Assembly (NCBI RefSeq): GCF_030271255.1
Contig: NZ_JASJOM010000002.1
Span: forward strand, 62,001-126,000
Direction: 5' to 3'
DNA from: Peribacillus folii
GTDB lineage: Bacteria > Bacillota > Bacilli > Bacillales > DSM-1321
Length of the DNA stretch: 64,000 nucleotides
Part shown: positions 10,073 to 18,500 of the stretch, in pieces
Position numbering within the stretch: the stretch's first letter is position 1
How the letters are laid out: the number at the start of each line of letters is the position of its first letter
The notes under the pieces: model-generated
Told to the model about the DNA's origin: nothing
Databases searched by the model: none
What the model saw: the letters and a program-made list of their open reading frames with translations, nothing else
Translations under genes and position numbers: made by a program

Positions 10073-10888
10073 TTAATTCAGGATTTGAACTTTAACATTT
10101 TTAACGCCCCAGTTATTGGCGTCTTGTTCGTTAGGAACAAAGAGATCCACTCTATTTCCCTTGATGGCACTTCCAGTATCTGCAGCAGTTGCATACCCAT
10201 ATCCTTCAACATATACTTTTGAACCTAATGGGATGACTGATGGGTCAACGGAAATCACTTTTGCATCCGGATTGGCTTTCAAGTCAACGCCTGTTGCTGT
10301 AGTACCGCTGCAGCCTTCACAACTAGCCGTATAGGCCGTAGCCCTGACTGTCAATTCTTTTTTCACGCCCGCTTGATCATTGGATTCCTGGTTTGAATCC
10401 GACTTTTCAGACTGCTCAGCTGGCTTCTCTTGTTCAGCTGGTTTAGCTGGTTCTGCTGGTTTCTCTTGTTCAGCTGGTGCTGCTTGCTCGGATTTTTGCT
10501 CTGGACCAGCGCTTGCCGCTTCCACTTTGTTGCCCGCTGGCTTGATGACCAAATCCTGGTCCGGATGGATTGTGTCAGAATTAAGGTCGTTCCAAGATTT
10601 AATATCGTTTACCGATACATCATATTTGTCTGCTATCTCCGATAATGTCTCCCCTGAATTGACTTTATGGTGCTGTTCTTGAGAGATATGTATGGTTTCT
10701 CCTACATAAATCGAGTCTGAAGACAGATCATTCCAAGACTTAATATCTTCTATTGATACTTTATATGTTTGAGATATCCCCCATAATGTGTCTCCATCTT
10801 TCACTTTGACATCTTCTGCTTGTACCGGAATTGTGAATGCACCGGATATTGCAGCCGCTGCCGCTAACGATAAGATTGATTTTTTCAT
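10073..10888 (-). CDS. yocH: Secreted LysM-3D cell-wall hydrolase (YocH-like)
   Basis: Secreted protein of 271 residues. It has a signal peptide (MKKSILSLAAAAAISGAFTI, cleavage near VQA-ED), two LysM peptidoglycan-binding repeats (about 26-69 and 75-118, each ending in an S-x-Y/H-x-GE or P-x-QDL pattern), and a proline/glutamate/alanine-rich linker (120-175). The C-terminal 3D domain has the aspartates in ADTGSAIKGNRVDLF, a double-psi barrel like lytic transglycosylase MltA. YocH in B. subtilis is a WalRK-controlled muralytic enzyme. Upstream of this gene only imperfect WalR half-sites (TGTTTG-N5-TGTATA) are visible. Start: AAGGAGG 9 bases upstream. Confidence 0.9.
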   Translation of the reverse strand: MKKSILSLAAAAAISGAFTIPVQAEDVKVKDGDTLWGISQTYKVSIEDIKSWNDLSSDSIYVGETIHISQEQHHKVNSGETLSEIADKYDVSVNDIKSWNDLNSDTIHPDQDLVIKPAGNKVEAASAGPEQKSEQAAPAEQEKPAEPAKPAEQEKPAEQSEKSDSNQESNDQAGVKKELTVRATAYTASCEGCSGTTATGVDLKANPDAKVISVDPSVIPLGSKVYVEGYGYATAADTGSAIKGNRVDLFVPNEQDANNWGVKNVKVQILN

Positions 10889-11063
10889 ATGTTGTTACCT
10901 CCTTATGAGCTGCTTTATAAGCTACGAGTACAATCTTAACATAGTTTTTTTCTATACAAAGAACAAACAGATAAAGAATAGATGACAAACATCACAGCAA
11001 GATAACGGGTGGATAACAAGATATTTTAATATTCTGAAAATACAACTTTACCAATCATTCTCT

Positions 11064-11088
11064 TTATACGCTGAAAATGACATATACC
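11064..11088 (+). promoter_or_regulatory. Possible sigma-E promoter of cotJABC
   Basis: CATATACC at 11081-11088 resembles a sigma-E -10 element and lies 56 bases before cotJA, whose B. subtilis orthologue is sigma-E dependent. The -35 region is poor, so this is only a candidate. Confidence 0.35.
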
Positions 11089-11143
11089 GCTCCACCATTT
11101 CATATTAATAAAAGTCCATATATTTACAAAGGAGTGATTTTCC

Positions 11144-11377
11144 TTGTCGCGCGATAAGACCTTTACCTTAGTCAAATCATATAAACCCTTTCATAGTAAA
11201 AATGATCCTTGCCCCCCTATCGGAATGAAATACTACAGGACGCCCCCTAATTTATATATCAATTTTCAACCACCGAACCTTGAGCAATTCACACCAGAGG
11301 AAGCTCTGAAATACGGGACGCTTTGGAAATTCTTTTACGATTATTATGATAATCCGTATCGGGAAAGGGAGACGTAA
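11144..11377 (+). CDS. cotJA: Spore coat associated protein CotJA
   Basis: Small protein of 77 residues, proline and tyrosine rich in the middle (CPPIGMKYYRTPPNLYI), with the FTPEEALKYGTLW motif typical of CotJA. It is needed for assembly of CotJC into the spore coat in B. subtilis. Start codon TTG with AAAGGAGTG upstream. It is the first gene of a compact cotJABC operon; cotJB begins directly after its stop. Confidence 0.92.
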   Translation: MSRDKTFTLVKSYKPFHSKNDPCPPIGMKYYRTPPNLYINFQPPNLEQFTPEEALKYGTLWKFFYDYYDNPYRERET

Positions 11378-11641
11378 ATGAATAAACTGGATGATGAATA
11401 CTATCACTTGCTGGAACAAATACAAGCTGCGGATTTTGTGCTTGTCGAGCTGACTCATTATTTGGATACACACCCTAATGATCAGCAGGCTTTGCAGCAA
11501 TTCAATCAATTTCATGAATACTCCAAGCAGCTGAAAGCGGTTTTTGAACCTAAATATGGTCCGTTATCGGGATTCGGGAACAGTTCCGGCGGTGAAAATA
11601 AATGGGAATGGGGTCAAGGCCCCTGGCCATGGCAGGTATAA
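11378..11641 (+). CDS. cotJB: Spore coat protein CotJB
   Basis: Protein of 87 residues beginning with an alpha-helical region ([20 protein letters not shown]) and the [13 protein letters not shown] pattern of the CotJB family, ending in a Gly/Trp-rich tail ([11 protein letters not shown]). The ATG abuts the cotJA stop, indicating translational coupling. It works with CotJA and CotJC in the coat; its own biochemical role is not known. Confidence 0.92.
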   Translation: MNKLDDEYYHLLEQIQAADFVLVELTHYLDTHPNDQQALQQFNQFHEYSKQLKAVFEPKYGPLSGFGNSSGGENKWEWGQGPWPWQV

Positions 11642-11653
11642 GGAGGGTTATCG

Positions 11654-12223
11654 ATGTGGGTTTATGAAAAGAAGCTGCAATATCCCGTTAAGGTCAGGGA
11701 CTGCAATCCTAGATTGGCAAAATATTTAATAGAACAATACGGAGGTGCCGACGGAGAATTGGCAGCCGCCCTTCGTTACTTAAATCAGCGCTACACGATT
11801 CCTGATAAAGTGATTGGCTTATTGACCGATATTGGAACGGAGGAATTTGCACATCTGGAAATGATCGCCACGATGATTTATAAGCTGACGAAGGATGCTA
11901 CGCCGCAACAGATGGCTGAAGCGGGCCTAGGTGACCATTACGTCAATCACGATCATGCACTTTTTTACCATGATGCCGCAGGAAACCCATGGACTGCCAC
12001 GTATATCCAGGCTAAAGGAGATCCAATTGCCGATCTTTACGAAGATATAGCCGCTGAAGAGAAGGCCCGAGCAACGTATCAATGGTTGATAGATATCTCG
12101 GATGACCCGGATATCAATGATTCGCTCAGATTTTTACGCGAAAGGGAAATTGTCCATAGCATGAGATTCAGAGAAGCCGTGGAGATTTTAAAGGATGAAC
12201 AAGGAAAAAAGAAGTTTTTTTGA
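11654..12223 (+). CDS. cotJC: Manganese-catalase-like spore coat protein CotJC
   Basis: Protein of 189 residues with the ferritin-like four-helix fold of manganese catalases. Candidate di-manganese ligands are the Glu in GADGELAAALRY, the Glu and His in EEFAHLE, the Glu pair in AAEEKARATYQ and the His in REIVHSMRF. CotJC is an abundant spore protein that may remove peroxide during coat assembly. AAGGAGG lies 7 bases before the ATG. It is the last gene of cotJABC and is followed by a strong terminator. Confidence 0.93.
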   Translation: MWVYEKKLQYPVKVRDCNPRLAKYLIEQYGGADGELAAALRYLNQRYTIPDKVIGLLTDIGTEEFAHLEMIATMIYKLTKDATPQQMAEAGLGDHYVNHDHALFYHDAAGNPWTATYIQAKGDPIADLYEDIAAEEKARATYQWLIDISDDPDINDSLRFLREREIVHSMRFREAVEILKDEQGKKKFF

Positions 12224-12235
12224 AAGCCCGCATTA

Positions 12236-12285
12236 AAAACGAACCCGCAGTGTAAGGCAAAGTTCTTACAATGCGGGTTCGTTTT
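12236..12285. terminator. Bidirectional terminator between cotJC and cvfB
   Basis: Long stem AAAACGAACCCGCA with TGCGGGTTCGTTTT separated by about 22 bases, with T-rich ends on both strands. Confidence 0.85.
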
Positions 12286-12292
12286 AATTGCG

Positions 12293-13165
12293 TTATTTAC
12301 GGTCTGAAGAATAGGTCCAGCCATCTTCCTGATAAATCTTGCCTTCCTTCATCAGTTTTCCCAAGGCGCGTTTAAACGCCCCCTTGCTTAAACCAAAATG
12401 AAATTGAATATCATCCGGAGGCGTTTTGTCGCCATAAGGCATGGCGCCGCCACGATTCAGTAAATACTTGAAAATGACATCCGCATCCGCTCCCATTAAA
12501 TCTTGTTTGAATGGGATTAAGGAGACATTCAGCGTACCATCTTCCTTACTATCTATGACACGCCCTTCAACTAATTCCCCTAAGCGCGGCTCTTCCTTGC
12601 GTTCACTTTCATGAATGAAGCAGCGATACCCTTCTTGCGAAACAAAGAAAGATCCAACCATAAGCAGACGATAGACATTTCCGCTTACGGTTGTATTACG
12701 TACTCCTTTTAAAGGGGCCATGACGGCCATATCCTGGATAACATCTTCCGTTGCAAGCTTGCCGAACAAGCGGTCATTTCGATCCGTCTTCAATGATACA
12801 TAAAGCCGATCGCCTACCTCAGGCCACAAACGGTCAATATTCGGGAGATCGTCCAAAGATACAAGAATATCTTTGGAAAGCCCGATGTTTACAAAAACCC
12901 CAAGTTTCCTTTTCACATTGACAACTTCCGCCCATCCATATCGATCGATTTCAATGTCGGGAATCTTCATCGTCGCCGTTAAACGCGCCTGTTTATCATG
13001 GTAGATGAATACCGTCACCGCATCACCAATCTCAAGCTCCGTTCCTTCATCCATTTCATTATGATGAAGCAGGACATCTTCTGAACCATCAGTCAAAAAC
13101 CAACCGAAATCCGCCTTACGTTCCACTTCTAACTCTACGGCCATGCCGGCCTGGATTTTTTGCAT
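12293..13165 (-). CDS. cvfB: S1 RNA-binding protein CvfB (YitL)
   Basis: Protein of 290 residues with three S1-like OB folds (starting near 5, 70 and 145, for example YGWAEVVNVKRKLGVFVNIG) and a C-terminal winged-helix domain (IQFHFGLSKGAFKRALGKLM). This is the domain order and length of CvfB/YitL, an RNA-binding factor first linked to virulence in Staphylococcus aureus. GGAGG stands 8 bases before the ATG. It is a single gene with its own terminator. Confidence 0.92.
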   Translation of the reverse strand: MQKIQAGMAVELEVERKADFGWFLTDGSEDVLLHHNEMDEGTELEIGDAVTVFIYHDKQARLTATMKIPDIEIDRYGWAEVVNVKRKLGVFVNIGLSKDILVSLDDLPNIDRLWPEVGDRLYVSLKTDRNDRLFGKLATEDVIQDMAVMAPLKGVRNTTVSGNVYRLLMVGSFFVSQEGYRCFIHESERKEEPRLGELVEGRVIDSKEDGTLNVSLIPFKQDLMGADADVIFKYLLNRGGAMPYGDKTPPDDIQFHFGLSKGAFKRALGKLMKEGKIYQEDGWTYSSDRK

Positions 13166-13285
13166 GTATATGAATCCTCCTGTAACTTACCTTTACCTAC
13201 AATTATATTTCATTGATTATTTTTTCCAACATCATTGAATTTATCATCTTTTTGTTGTTATGTATACCCATTCCCGCTTTTTTCT

Positions 13286-16150
13286 TTACACCCGGTCTCC
13301 TTCCTCACAGGAATGCGGTATCAAGATCTGCCCCTTTTTACTATTACTTAACAATGTATGCATGATCACTTTCGATAATTGGCTTGGCTTGTACGGTTTA
13401 ACCAAATAATCCTTGGCCCCCAAGGAAAGTCCCTTTTCCCTCTCATCAAGTGCGGTCGAAATGAATACGGGAATCTCCTTAAAGCCAGCGGATACTTTTA
13501 ATTCCCTCAAAATTCCCCATCCATCCATCTCTCCTTCTTCAAGAAGGATATCCAGCACAATGGCGTCAGGCGGTGATTTTTTCAGTTCCTCGAAGGCTCT
13601 TCTTCCACTATTGAAATAATTCACATGAAAGCCACTATCCATCAATTCATATTTCAGAAGTTCCGCCAAATTGATATCGTCTTCAATGACCATTATTTCA
13701 TAGCTCAGCTTCATGGATTGCCGATCATGATTCAAGCCTGCTTCCTTTTGCGTAACGCTAGGTAAAGAAATGGTAAATGTACTCCCTTTTCCATAATGCG
13801 AAACCACCGTCACCTGCCCCCCATGTGATTTGATGATTTCATCAACGATGGCCAGCCCCAGCCCAGTTCCTCCGATTCTGCGGCGATCCGAATTGTCGAC
13901 CCGGTAAAACTTCTGAAATAAATGGGGCAGTGATTCTTTGGGAATGCCCAGCCCTTCATCCTCGATATCAATCACAAGCATATCATTCCTGCTATAAATA
14001 CGAACAACTATCCTGCCGCCATAGGGAGAATACTTAATTGAATTGCTTAGAAGATTGGTGAAGGCCTGTTCAATCTTGATGCGATCTCCCAAAATCAACA
14101 AGTCACTTGTTTCAATTTGGAGTTGAATATCATGGTGCTCCGTATTTATCTCCAAATGTTCAATGACCTTCTGAAGCAATGGAAGGATATCCACATATTT
14201 TTTTTCGTAAACCTGCTTGCCAGACTCCATTTTTTGGACATCAAGAAAATCATTGATAAGAGCTGTCAGCCGTTTCGCTTCATTGTATATGGTCTGCAGG
14301 TATTTTGTCTGCCTTTCGGGCTTCAACGGTTTATTGAGCATCAATTCAGTAAAACCAAGAACGCTCGCAAGGGGGGTTCGCAATTCATGGCTGACCGTAC
14401 TGACGAATTCGGATTTCATTTGGTCCACTTCATATTCCTTCGTTATATCCCGATAAACCAGGATCGTACCAAACCCCACTTCACGATAGCGCAAAGCTTC
14501 GAAATATACCTTTATGACCTGATTTGTCTCTTTCTTCTTAAAAATGAAGCTCCGTTGCTCATGATCGGCTTCTTCTAGATGCTGAATCGCTTCGTCCAAT
14601 GAACGGGAAAACGTATCCCCCTCCACTTGGAAGGACATCTCGGCACTCCATTTATCCCATGGCAAGTCTATGACCTGTTCAGGGGTTGAACCGGTTTTGA
14701 AGATATCGCAGAAGGGCTGATTGACCTGAACGACCTTTCCATCTTGATCGATCAATTGGATACCTTCCTTAATCGTGTTCAGAATATCTTGATTTAATTT
14801 TCGATTTCCTTCGGTTTGCTCGTATAGCTTGATTTTATCAAGCGACGTGGCAATTTGCTTGGCCAGCGTTTCGCACTCTTCCACTTCCTGATCCGTAAAA
14901 GAAGTTCCGTACCTGCTGTATACCATGATGGCATCCACTTCTTGAAATGTGGATAATACGGGAAGATATAAATCATAGCTGTAATTCGTATTTTCGTGAT
15001 ACCCTTTCTCTGCGTCCAATTGTTCTCTTCTTATCGTGAACGCCTTCTTTTCTTGAAGCAGGCGAAAATTCAAACCACTGTGGATATTATCACGGAATTG
15101 CTGCACTCCATTATCAGAGATTCCAAATGATGAAGAAGCATCCTCATGTACTAAAGCAATCATCCCGCGATCAGCAGATATGATGTTACTCATATTAAAG
15201 ACAATGCTCTTCAATACTTCACTTTTATCCAAGGTGGAGGAAATCCCGTTAATCAATTCATTCCTCCTTGTTAGCTTCCTTTCATTATCCCTTATAATTC
15301 CAAGCGTTACTTGCAATTCATTTTGTTGGGCATGCAGTTCATCTTGCTGCGCCATCAGTTCTTCGTTATGAGCCATCAGCTCCTGCTCTTTTTCCTGGAC
15401 GCTGGACAACATTTTTTTGAAGGCGATCGACAGGACCCCAAGCTCATCCTTCCGATGTTCATTGACGGAAATGACGGCCTCCCTTCCAGCGGCAATCTCA
15501 TTGGCTGCCATTGAGAATTCGGCAAGGGGCCTTCCGATGTTCTTGACGATCGACCTGACGATGAACAGGAAGAAAAACAAAAAAATAAGAACAAGTCCTA
15601 CAAATAATCCTTGAAGGACGGACTGTTCTTTTGTAAGATCCTTAACATTGTCATCACGCATCTCTGACAGTTTGCCTAGATATGATTTTATTTGGCTGCG
15701 GAAATCAGAAACGTGTGTTGTGATTTGTGTGTCGCTAATGTTTTGCGAAGCCAAAAAGGATGGGAGTGCATCGTTAAAATAATAATCGGAAAACCTCTCA
15801 AGCCTGCTGGAAATGACCCTATCTTCTCTAGTAGAAGCAATCGACTTGAACTCTTCAATCTCCCCTCTAATTGAAGCTTCCTGCCCAATGGCCTGTTCCT
15901 TTAATCCTTCTTTATTAAACACATTATAGGCCGTCATATTCAAGAAGACCGAATGATATTGGTCAAGTATATCATCCACCAGCAATTGTTTTTCGACAAT
16001 GCTTTGTCTGTGCTGAATATATTCAGCGTGCAAAGATTGCAAATGGTAAAATAAAATCCCTGTCCCGGCAATGAACAGGATGATGCACCCTGTCATTAAT
16101 GACACAACCTGCCTTGACAGACTCTTAGTAATGTATGGATTCAGCTTCAT
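13286..16150 (-). CDS. Hybrid sensor histidine kinase (HAMP-GAF-PAS-HisKA-HATPase-REC)
   Basis: Membrane kinase of 954 residues. TM1 (about 18-37) and TM2 (about 180-200) flank an extracytoplasmic helical sensor. Then come HAMP (200-255), a Glu/Gln-rich coiled coil (250-290), GAF (about 300-445), PAS (about 452-570), HisKA with SHELRTP (phospho-His 588), HATPase with NLLSNSIKYS and GTGLGLAIV, and a C-terminal receiver domain (phospho-acceptor Asp 867 in AIVLDILL, Lys in VKPYKP). Its start lies inside the preceding receiver gene (26-base overlap), so the two are translationally coupled. With the next protein, which has an Hpt domain, it forms a complete His-Asp-His-Asp relay. The signal is unknown. 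Confidence 0.92.
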   Translation of the reverse strand: MKLNPYITKSLSRQVVSLMTGCIILFIAGTGILFYHLQSLHAEYIQHRQSIVEKQLLVDDILDQYHSVFLNMTAYNVFNKEGLKEQAIGQEASIRGEIEEFKSIASTREDRVISSRLERFSDYYFNDALPSFLASQNISDTQITTHVSDFRSQIKSYLGKLSEMRDDNVKDLTKEQSVLQGLFVGLVLIFLFFFLFIVRSIVKNIGRPLAEFSMAANEIAAGREAVISVNEHRKDELGVLSIAFKKMLSSVQEKEQELMAHNEELMAQQDELHAQQNELQVTLGIIRDNERKLTRRNELINGISSTLDKSEVLKSIVFNMSNIISADRGMIALVHEDASSSFGISDNGVQQFRDNIHSGLNFRLLQEKKAFTIRREQLDAEKGYHENTNYSYDLYLPVLSTFQEVDAIMVYSRYGTSFTDQEVEECETLAKQIATSLDKIKLYEQTEGNRKLNQDILNTIKEGIQLIDQDGKVVQVNQPFCDIFKTGSTPEQVIDLPWDKWSAEMSFQVEGDTFSRSLDEAIQHLEEADHEQRSFIFKKKETNQVIKVYFEALRYREVGFGTILVYRDITKEYEVDQMKSEFVSTVSHELRTPLASVLGFTELMLNKPLKPERQTKYLQTIYNEAKRLTALINDFLDVQKMESGKQVYEKKYVDILPLLQKVIEHLEINTEHHDIQLQIETSDLLILGDRIKIEQAFTNLLSNSIKYSPYGGRIVVRIYSRNDMLVIDIEDEGLGIPKESLPHLFQKFYRVDNSDRRRIGGTGLGLAIVDEIIKSHGGQVTVVSHYGKGSTFTISLPSVTQKEAGLNHDRQSMKLSYEIMVIEDDINLAELLKYELMDSGFHVNYFNSGRRAFEELKKSPPDAIVLDILLEEGEMDGWGILRELKVSAGFKEIPVFISTALDEREKGLSLGAKDYLVKPYKPSQLSKVIMHTLLSNSKKGQILIPHSCEEGDRV

Positions 16151-16508
16151 GCAGAATGACCTCGATCTTTTCGATTAGCTTTAAAGGACTGAATGGTTTT
16201 GCCATGAAATAATCCGCTCCCGCTTCCAATATTCGTTCTTGTTCGAATTGCTGGCTTTTCGCTGATAACATGAGGATTTTCCCTTGTGCTTTGATTTCGG
16301 AGGATTGAATTTTTTCAATGATTTCCAATCCGGTATATCCTGGCATCATATAATCAAGAATAACCAGGTCATATGTGCGGCTGTTGAGTAGCTGGACAGC
16401 CTCCAGCCCGTCTGCCGCTTCGTCAACCTCATAAGCTTCATCCTCAAGGGTGTCCACTACCAGCATCCGCAATACTTCTTCATCTTCCGCTAACAAAATT
16501 CGTTTCAT
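16125..16508 (-). CDS. Stand-alone receiver-domain response regulator
   Basis: Single REC domain of 127 residues with acidic pocket AEDEE, phospho-acceptor Asp52 in LVILDYMMPG, and conserved Ser/Lys (MLSAK, MAKPF). There is no output domain, like Spo0F or CheY, so it acts as a relay or protein-contact switch. The gene overlaps the hybrid kinase gene and follows the GGDEF gene by about 90 bases, so all three are likely one operon. Confidence 0.92.
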   Translation of the reverse strand: MKRILLAEDEEVLRMLVVDTLEDEAYEVDEAADGLEAVQLLNSRTYDLVILDYMMPGYTGLEIIEKIQSSEIKAQGKILMLSAKSQQFEQERILEAGADYFMAKPFSPLKLIEKIEVILHEAESIHY

Positions 16509-16600
16509 CGTTCAATCTCCTTAAAAGTGGTTTGTGCTTAACATCTCAAGCTAGGACTATCCATACTTCGGTGTCTCCATACCATATCCTTGGAAATGGT

Positions 16601-18223
16601 TTAAATAAGCTTTGTCAACAGACGCTCTATCCTTGTTTTCAGCTCCATAATGTTAAAGGGTTTGGTAACATAATCGTCCGCCCCTAACGTCAAGGCTTTG
16701 GCAATATCATCCGTACTTTTTCTTCCCGTCAGCATCAATACGGTATAATAGTCCGCATTGCTCCCTTGTTTCACTTTCTGCAGCACTTCGATTCCGTCCA
16801 TGATCGGCATCACCCCATCTAATATAAGAAAATGCCCCAACTCTTCCCTCGCTCGATCGGAATTCAAAAACGAAGGGCCATCTTCATAAACGGCAATATC
16901 CAAGTCAAGGTGCGGAACCTGCAGTGAACGCAATGCTTTTGTTAAGATGGTCCGAATGATGATGTCATCATCGATCACGGAAACATTAAGCGTTTTTTTT
17001 GTGGATCGTGTTCGTTGCATGCTTTCAACCTTTGCACGCCCTGTACGTTTGGCTTCATATAAAGAAGTGTCCGCTTCCTCAAGTGCCTCCTTTGGCGTAA
17101 CATGCTCATTTTCAACCGTAAATACTCCAGCGGAAAATGTAACCGAGAATGACTGCCCCTCATGGGTGAATTCCTTTGCGGAAAAGGCCTTGATTAATCC
17201 TGTTAACTTATGCTTTGCTTGTTCATTTGAAGTATCAGGTAAAATAAGGACAAATTCTTCCCCTCCATAGCGGCAGATCAAATCCGAGCTCCTGATTTGA
17301 CCCTTAATGAATTGAGCAAACTCTGCCAGTACGAAGTCCCCCACCACATGTCCATATCGATCATTCACTCGTTTAAAGTGATCTATATCAATGATGCTGA
17401 TGGAAAAATGCTGCCCAGACCTTTTATAGTCATTAAAATAGCGCGGCAGCGTTTCATCAAGGAATCTCCTGTTATATACCTGCGTCATCTCATCTATCAA
17501 AACCGACTGATCAAAAATCCTCTTCCTCTGTAAATGCCTCTCCATCTTGACGATAAACTCATCTACGTCAATCGGTTTGCCGATGAAATCATCCGCTCCC
17601 ATCTTGAACGCTTTGATTCGGGTATGCTTATCGTTCTGGATGCTGATCATGATTTTCGGGATGAAATATTTTTCATTATGTAAATGAATGTCCTGCAGGA
17701 TTTGAAACCCGTCCTTTGCAGGCAGCTGGATATCTAGAATCAGGCAATCTGGCTGCATTTCGAAATATTGATTGGTTGCCTTGACGGGATCGGCATTCGT
17801 GATCACCATCCAGCCCTGTTCCTCGAGCAGGTCCTTCAATAAAATCAGCATCGAAATATCATCGTCAATGATCTGGATGAGCGGTGCCTGTGAATCACGA
17901 ACCGGCTTTCCCTTTATTTCAACTTCATCAAAATGTTCATATTCGTATGTATGTTCAATAAGATCGAAAAGGAAATTCCTAAGTTCGGATGGAATCCATA
18001 ATCGGCCACTTTCTTCATCCGTTTCTTCCAACAGCTGTTCCGTAATTGCCATGAGTCCGCATAATTGAAGCGTTCCAGCAGTCCCTTTGATGGAATGTAA
18101 GAAACGGAATACTTCTTGGTCCGGAATAGTCTGAACATCTTCCAGTTCCAGCCATTCCGAAAGTTTGTTTTTAATATTTCCAAATAAGCTATTTTTATAT
18201 TTTTCCATATGTACAAGTTTCAC
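16601..18223 (-). CDS. Hpt-REC-GGDEF-REC diguanylate cyclase
   Basis: Protein of 540 residues with four modules. The N-terminal Hpt domain has HSIKGTAG (phospho-His 43). REC1 has Asp164 in LILDIQLP. The GGDEF domain (about 245-400) has an intact active site GGEEF (320-324), the metal/substrate motif DIDHFKRVNDRYGH, and an inhibitory I-site RSSD (311-314) five residues upstream. REC2 has Asp469 in LILDGVMP and TKPF. It is predicted to make cyclic di-GMP under phosphorelay control, with product feedback. It is the first gene of the operon. The start GTG at 18223 has only a weak ribosome site; ATG at 18208 is an alternative. Confidence 0.92.
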   Translation of the reverse strand: MKLVHMEKYKNSLFGNIKNKLSEWLELEDVQTIPDQEVFRFLHSIKGTAGTLQLCGLMAITEQLLEETDEESGRLWIPSELRNFLFDLIEHTYEYEHFDEVEIKGKPVRDSQAPLIQIIDDDISMLILLKDLLEEQGWMVITNADPVKATNQYFEMQPDCLILDIQLPAKDGFQILQDIHLHNEKYFIPKIMISIQNDKHTRIKAFKMGADDFIGKPIDVDEFIVKMERHLQRKRIFDQSVLIDEMTQVYNRRFLDETLPRYFNDYKRSGQHFSISIIDIDHFKRVNDRYGHVVGDFVLAEFAQFIKGQIRSSDLICRYGGEEFVLILPDTSNEQAKHKLTGLIKAFSAKEFTHEGQSFSVTFSAGVFTVENEHVTPKEALEEADTSLYEAKRTGRAKVESMQRTRSTKKTLNVSVIDDDIIIRTILTKALRSLQVPHLDLDIAVYEDGPSFLNSDRAREELGHFLILDGVMPIMDGIEVLQKVKQGSNADYYTVLMLTGRKSTDDIAKALTLGADDYVTKPFNIMELKTRIERLLTKLI

Positions 18224-18341
18224 ATTTAATCACTTGACCCTTTCTTCAACGAAAACAAGTCTTTTTAACCAAAAAATGCATTTACCCTAATAATAATTAG
18301 GACTAAAGTATATACTTTCAGGGATATTTTACATTATAAAA

Positions 18342-18479
18342 GGTTGTCTATAAATAGATTATCGCCATCTTGCAAAATATATTTAAAATATTTCATAAAG
18401 ATTCCTTATTTACCTGATTAGCCCGGCTATATCCCCTTTTCAAAAGAAGCGGTTTCAATGATATAATTTATAGACAACC
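18342..18479. promoter_or_regulatory. Promoter region of the AlaX gene within a 14-bp perfect inverted repeat
   Basis: GGTTGTCTATAAAT (18342-18355) and its exact reverse complement ATTTATAGACAACC (18466-18479) flank 110 bp. A -10-like TATAAT (18462-18467) overlaps the right arm. The -35 candidate TTCAAA (18439-18444) is weak. The repeat could be an operator pair or the ends of a small mobile remnant. Confidence 0.5.
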
Positions 18480-18500
18480 GAAAGGAAAAGGGAAACATTC

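Noticed and set aside
10380-10682. Plus-strand frames opposite the yocH-like gene with Ser/Ala/Cys-rich repeats
   Set aside because: They are the mirror of the Pro/Glu/Ala linker and LysM repeats of the real gene.
18224-18500. Possible T-box leader before the alanyl-tRNA editing gene
   Set aside because: No AGGGTGG-type T-box sequence or specifier stem is visible; only the inverted repeat and a promoter.
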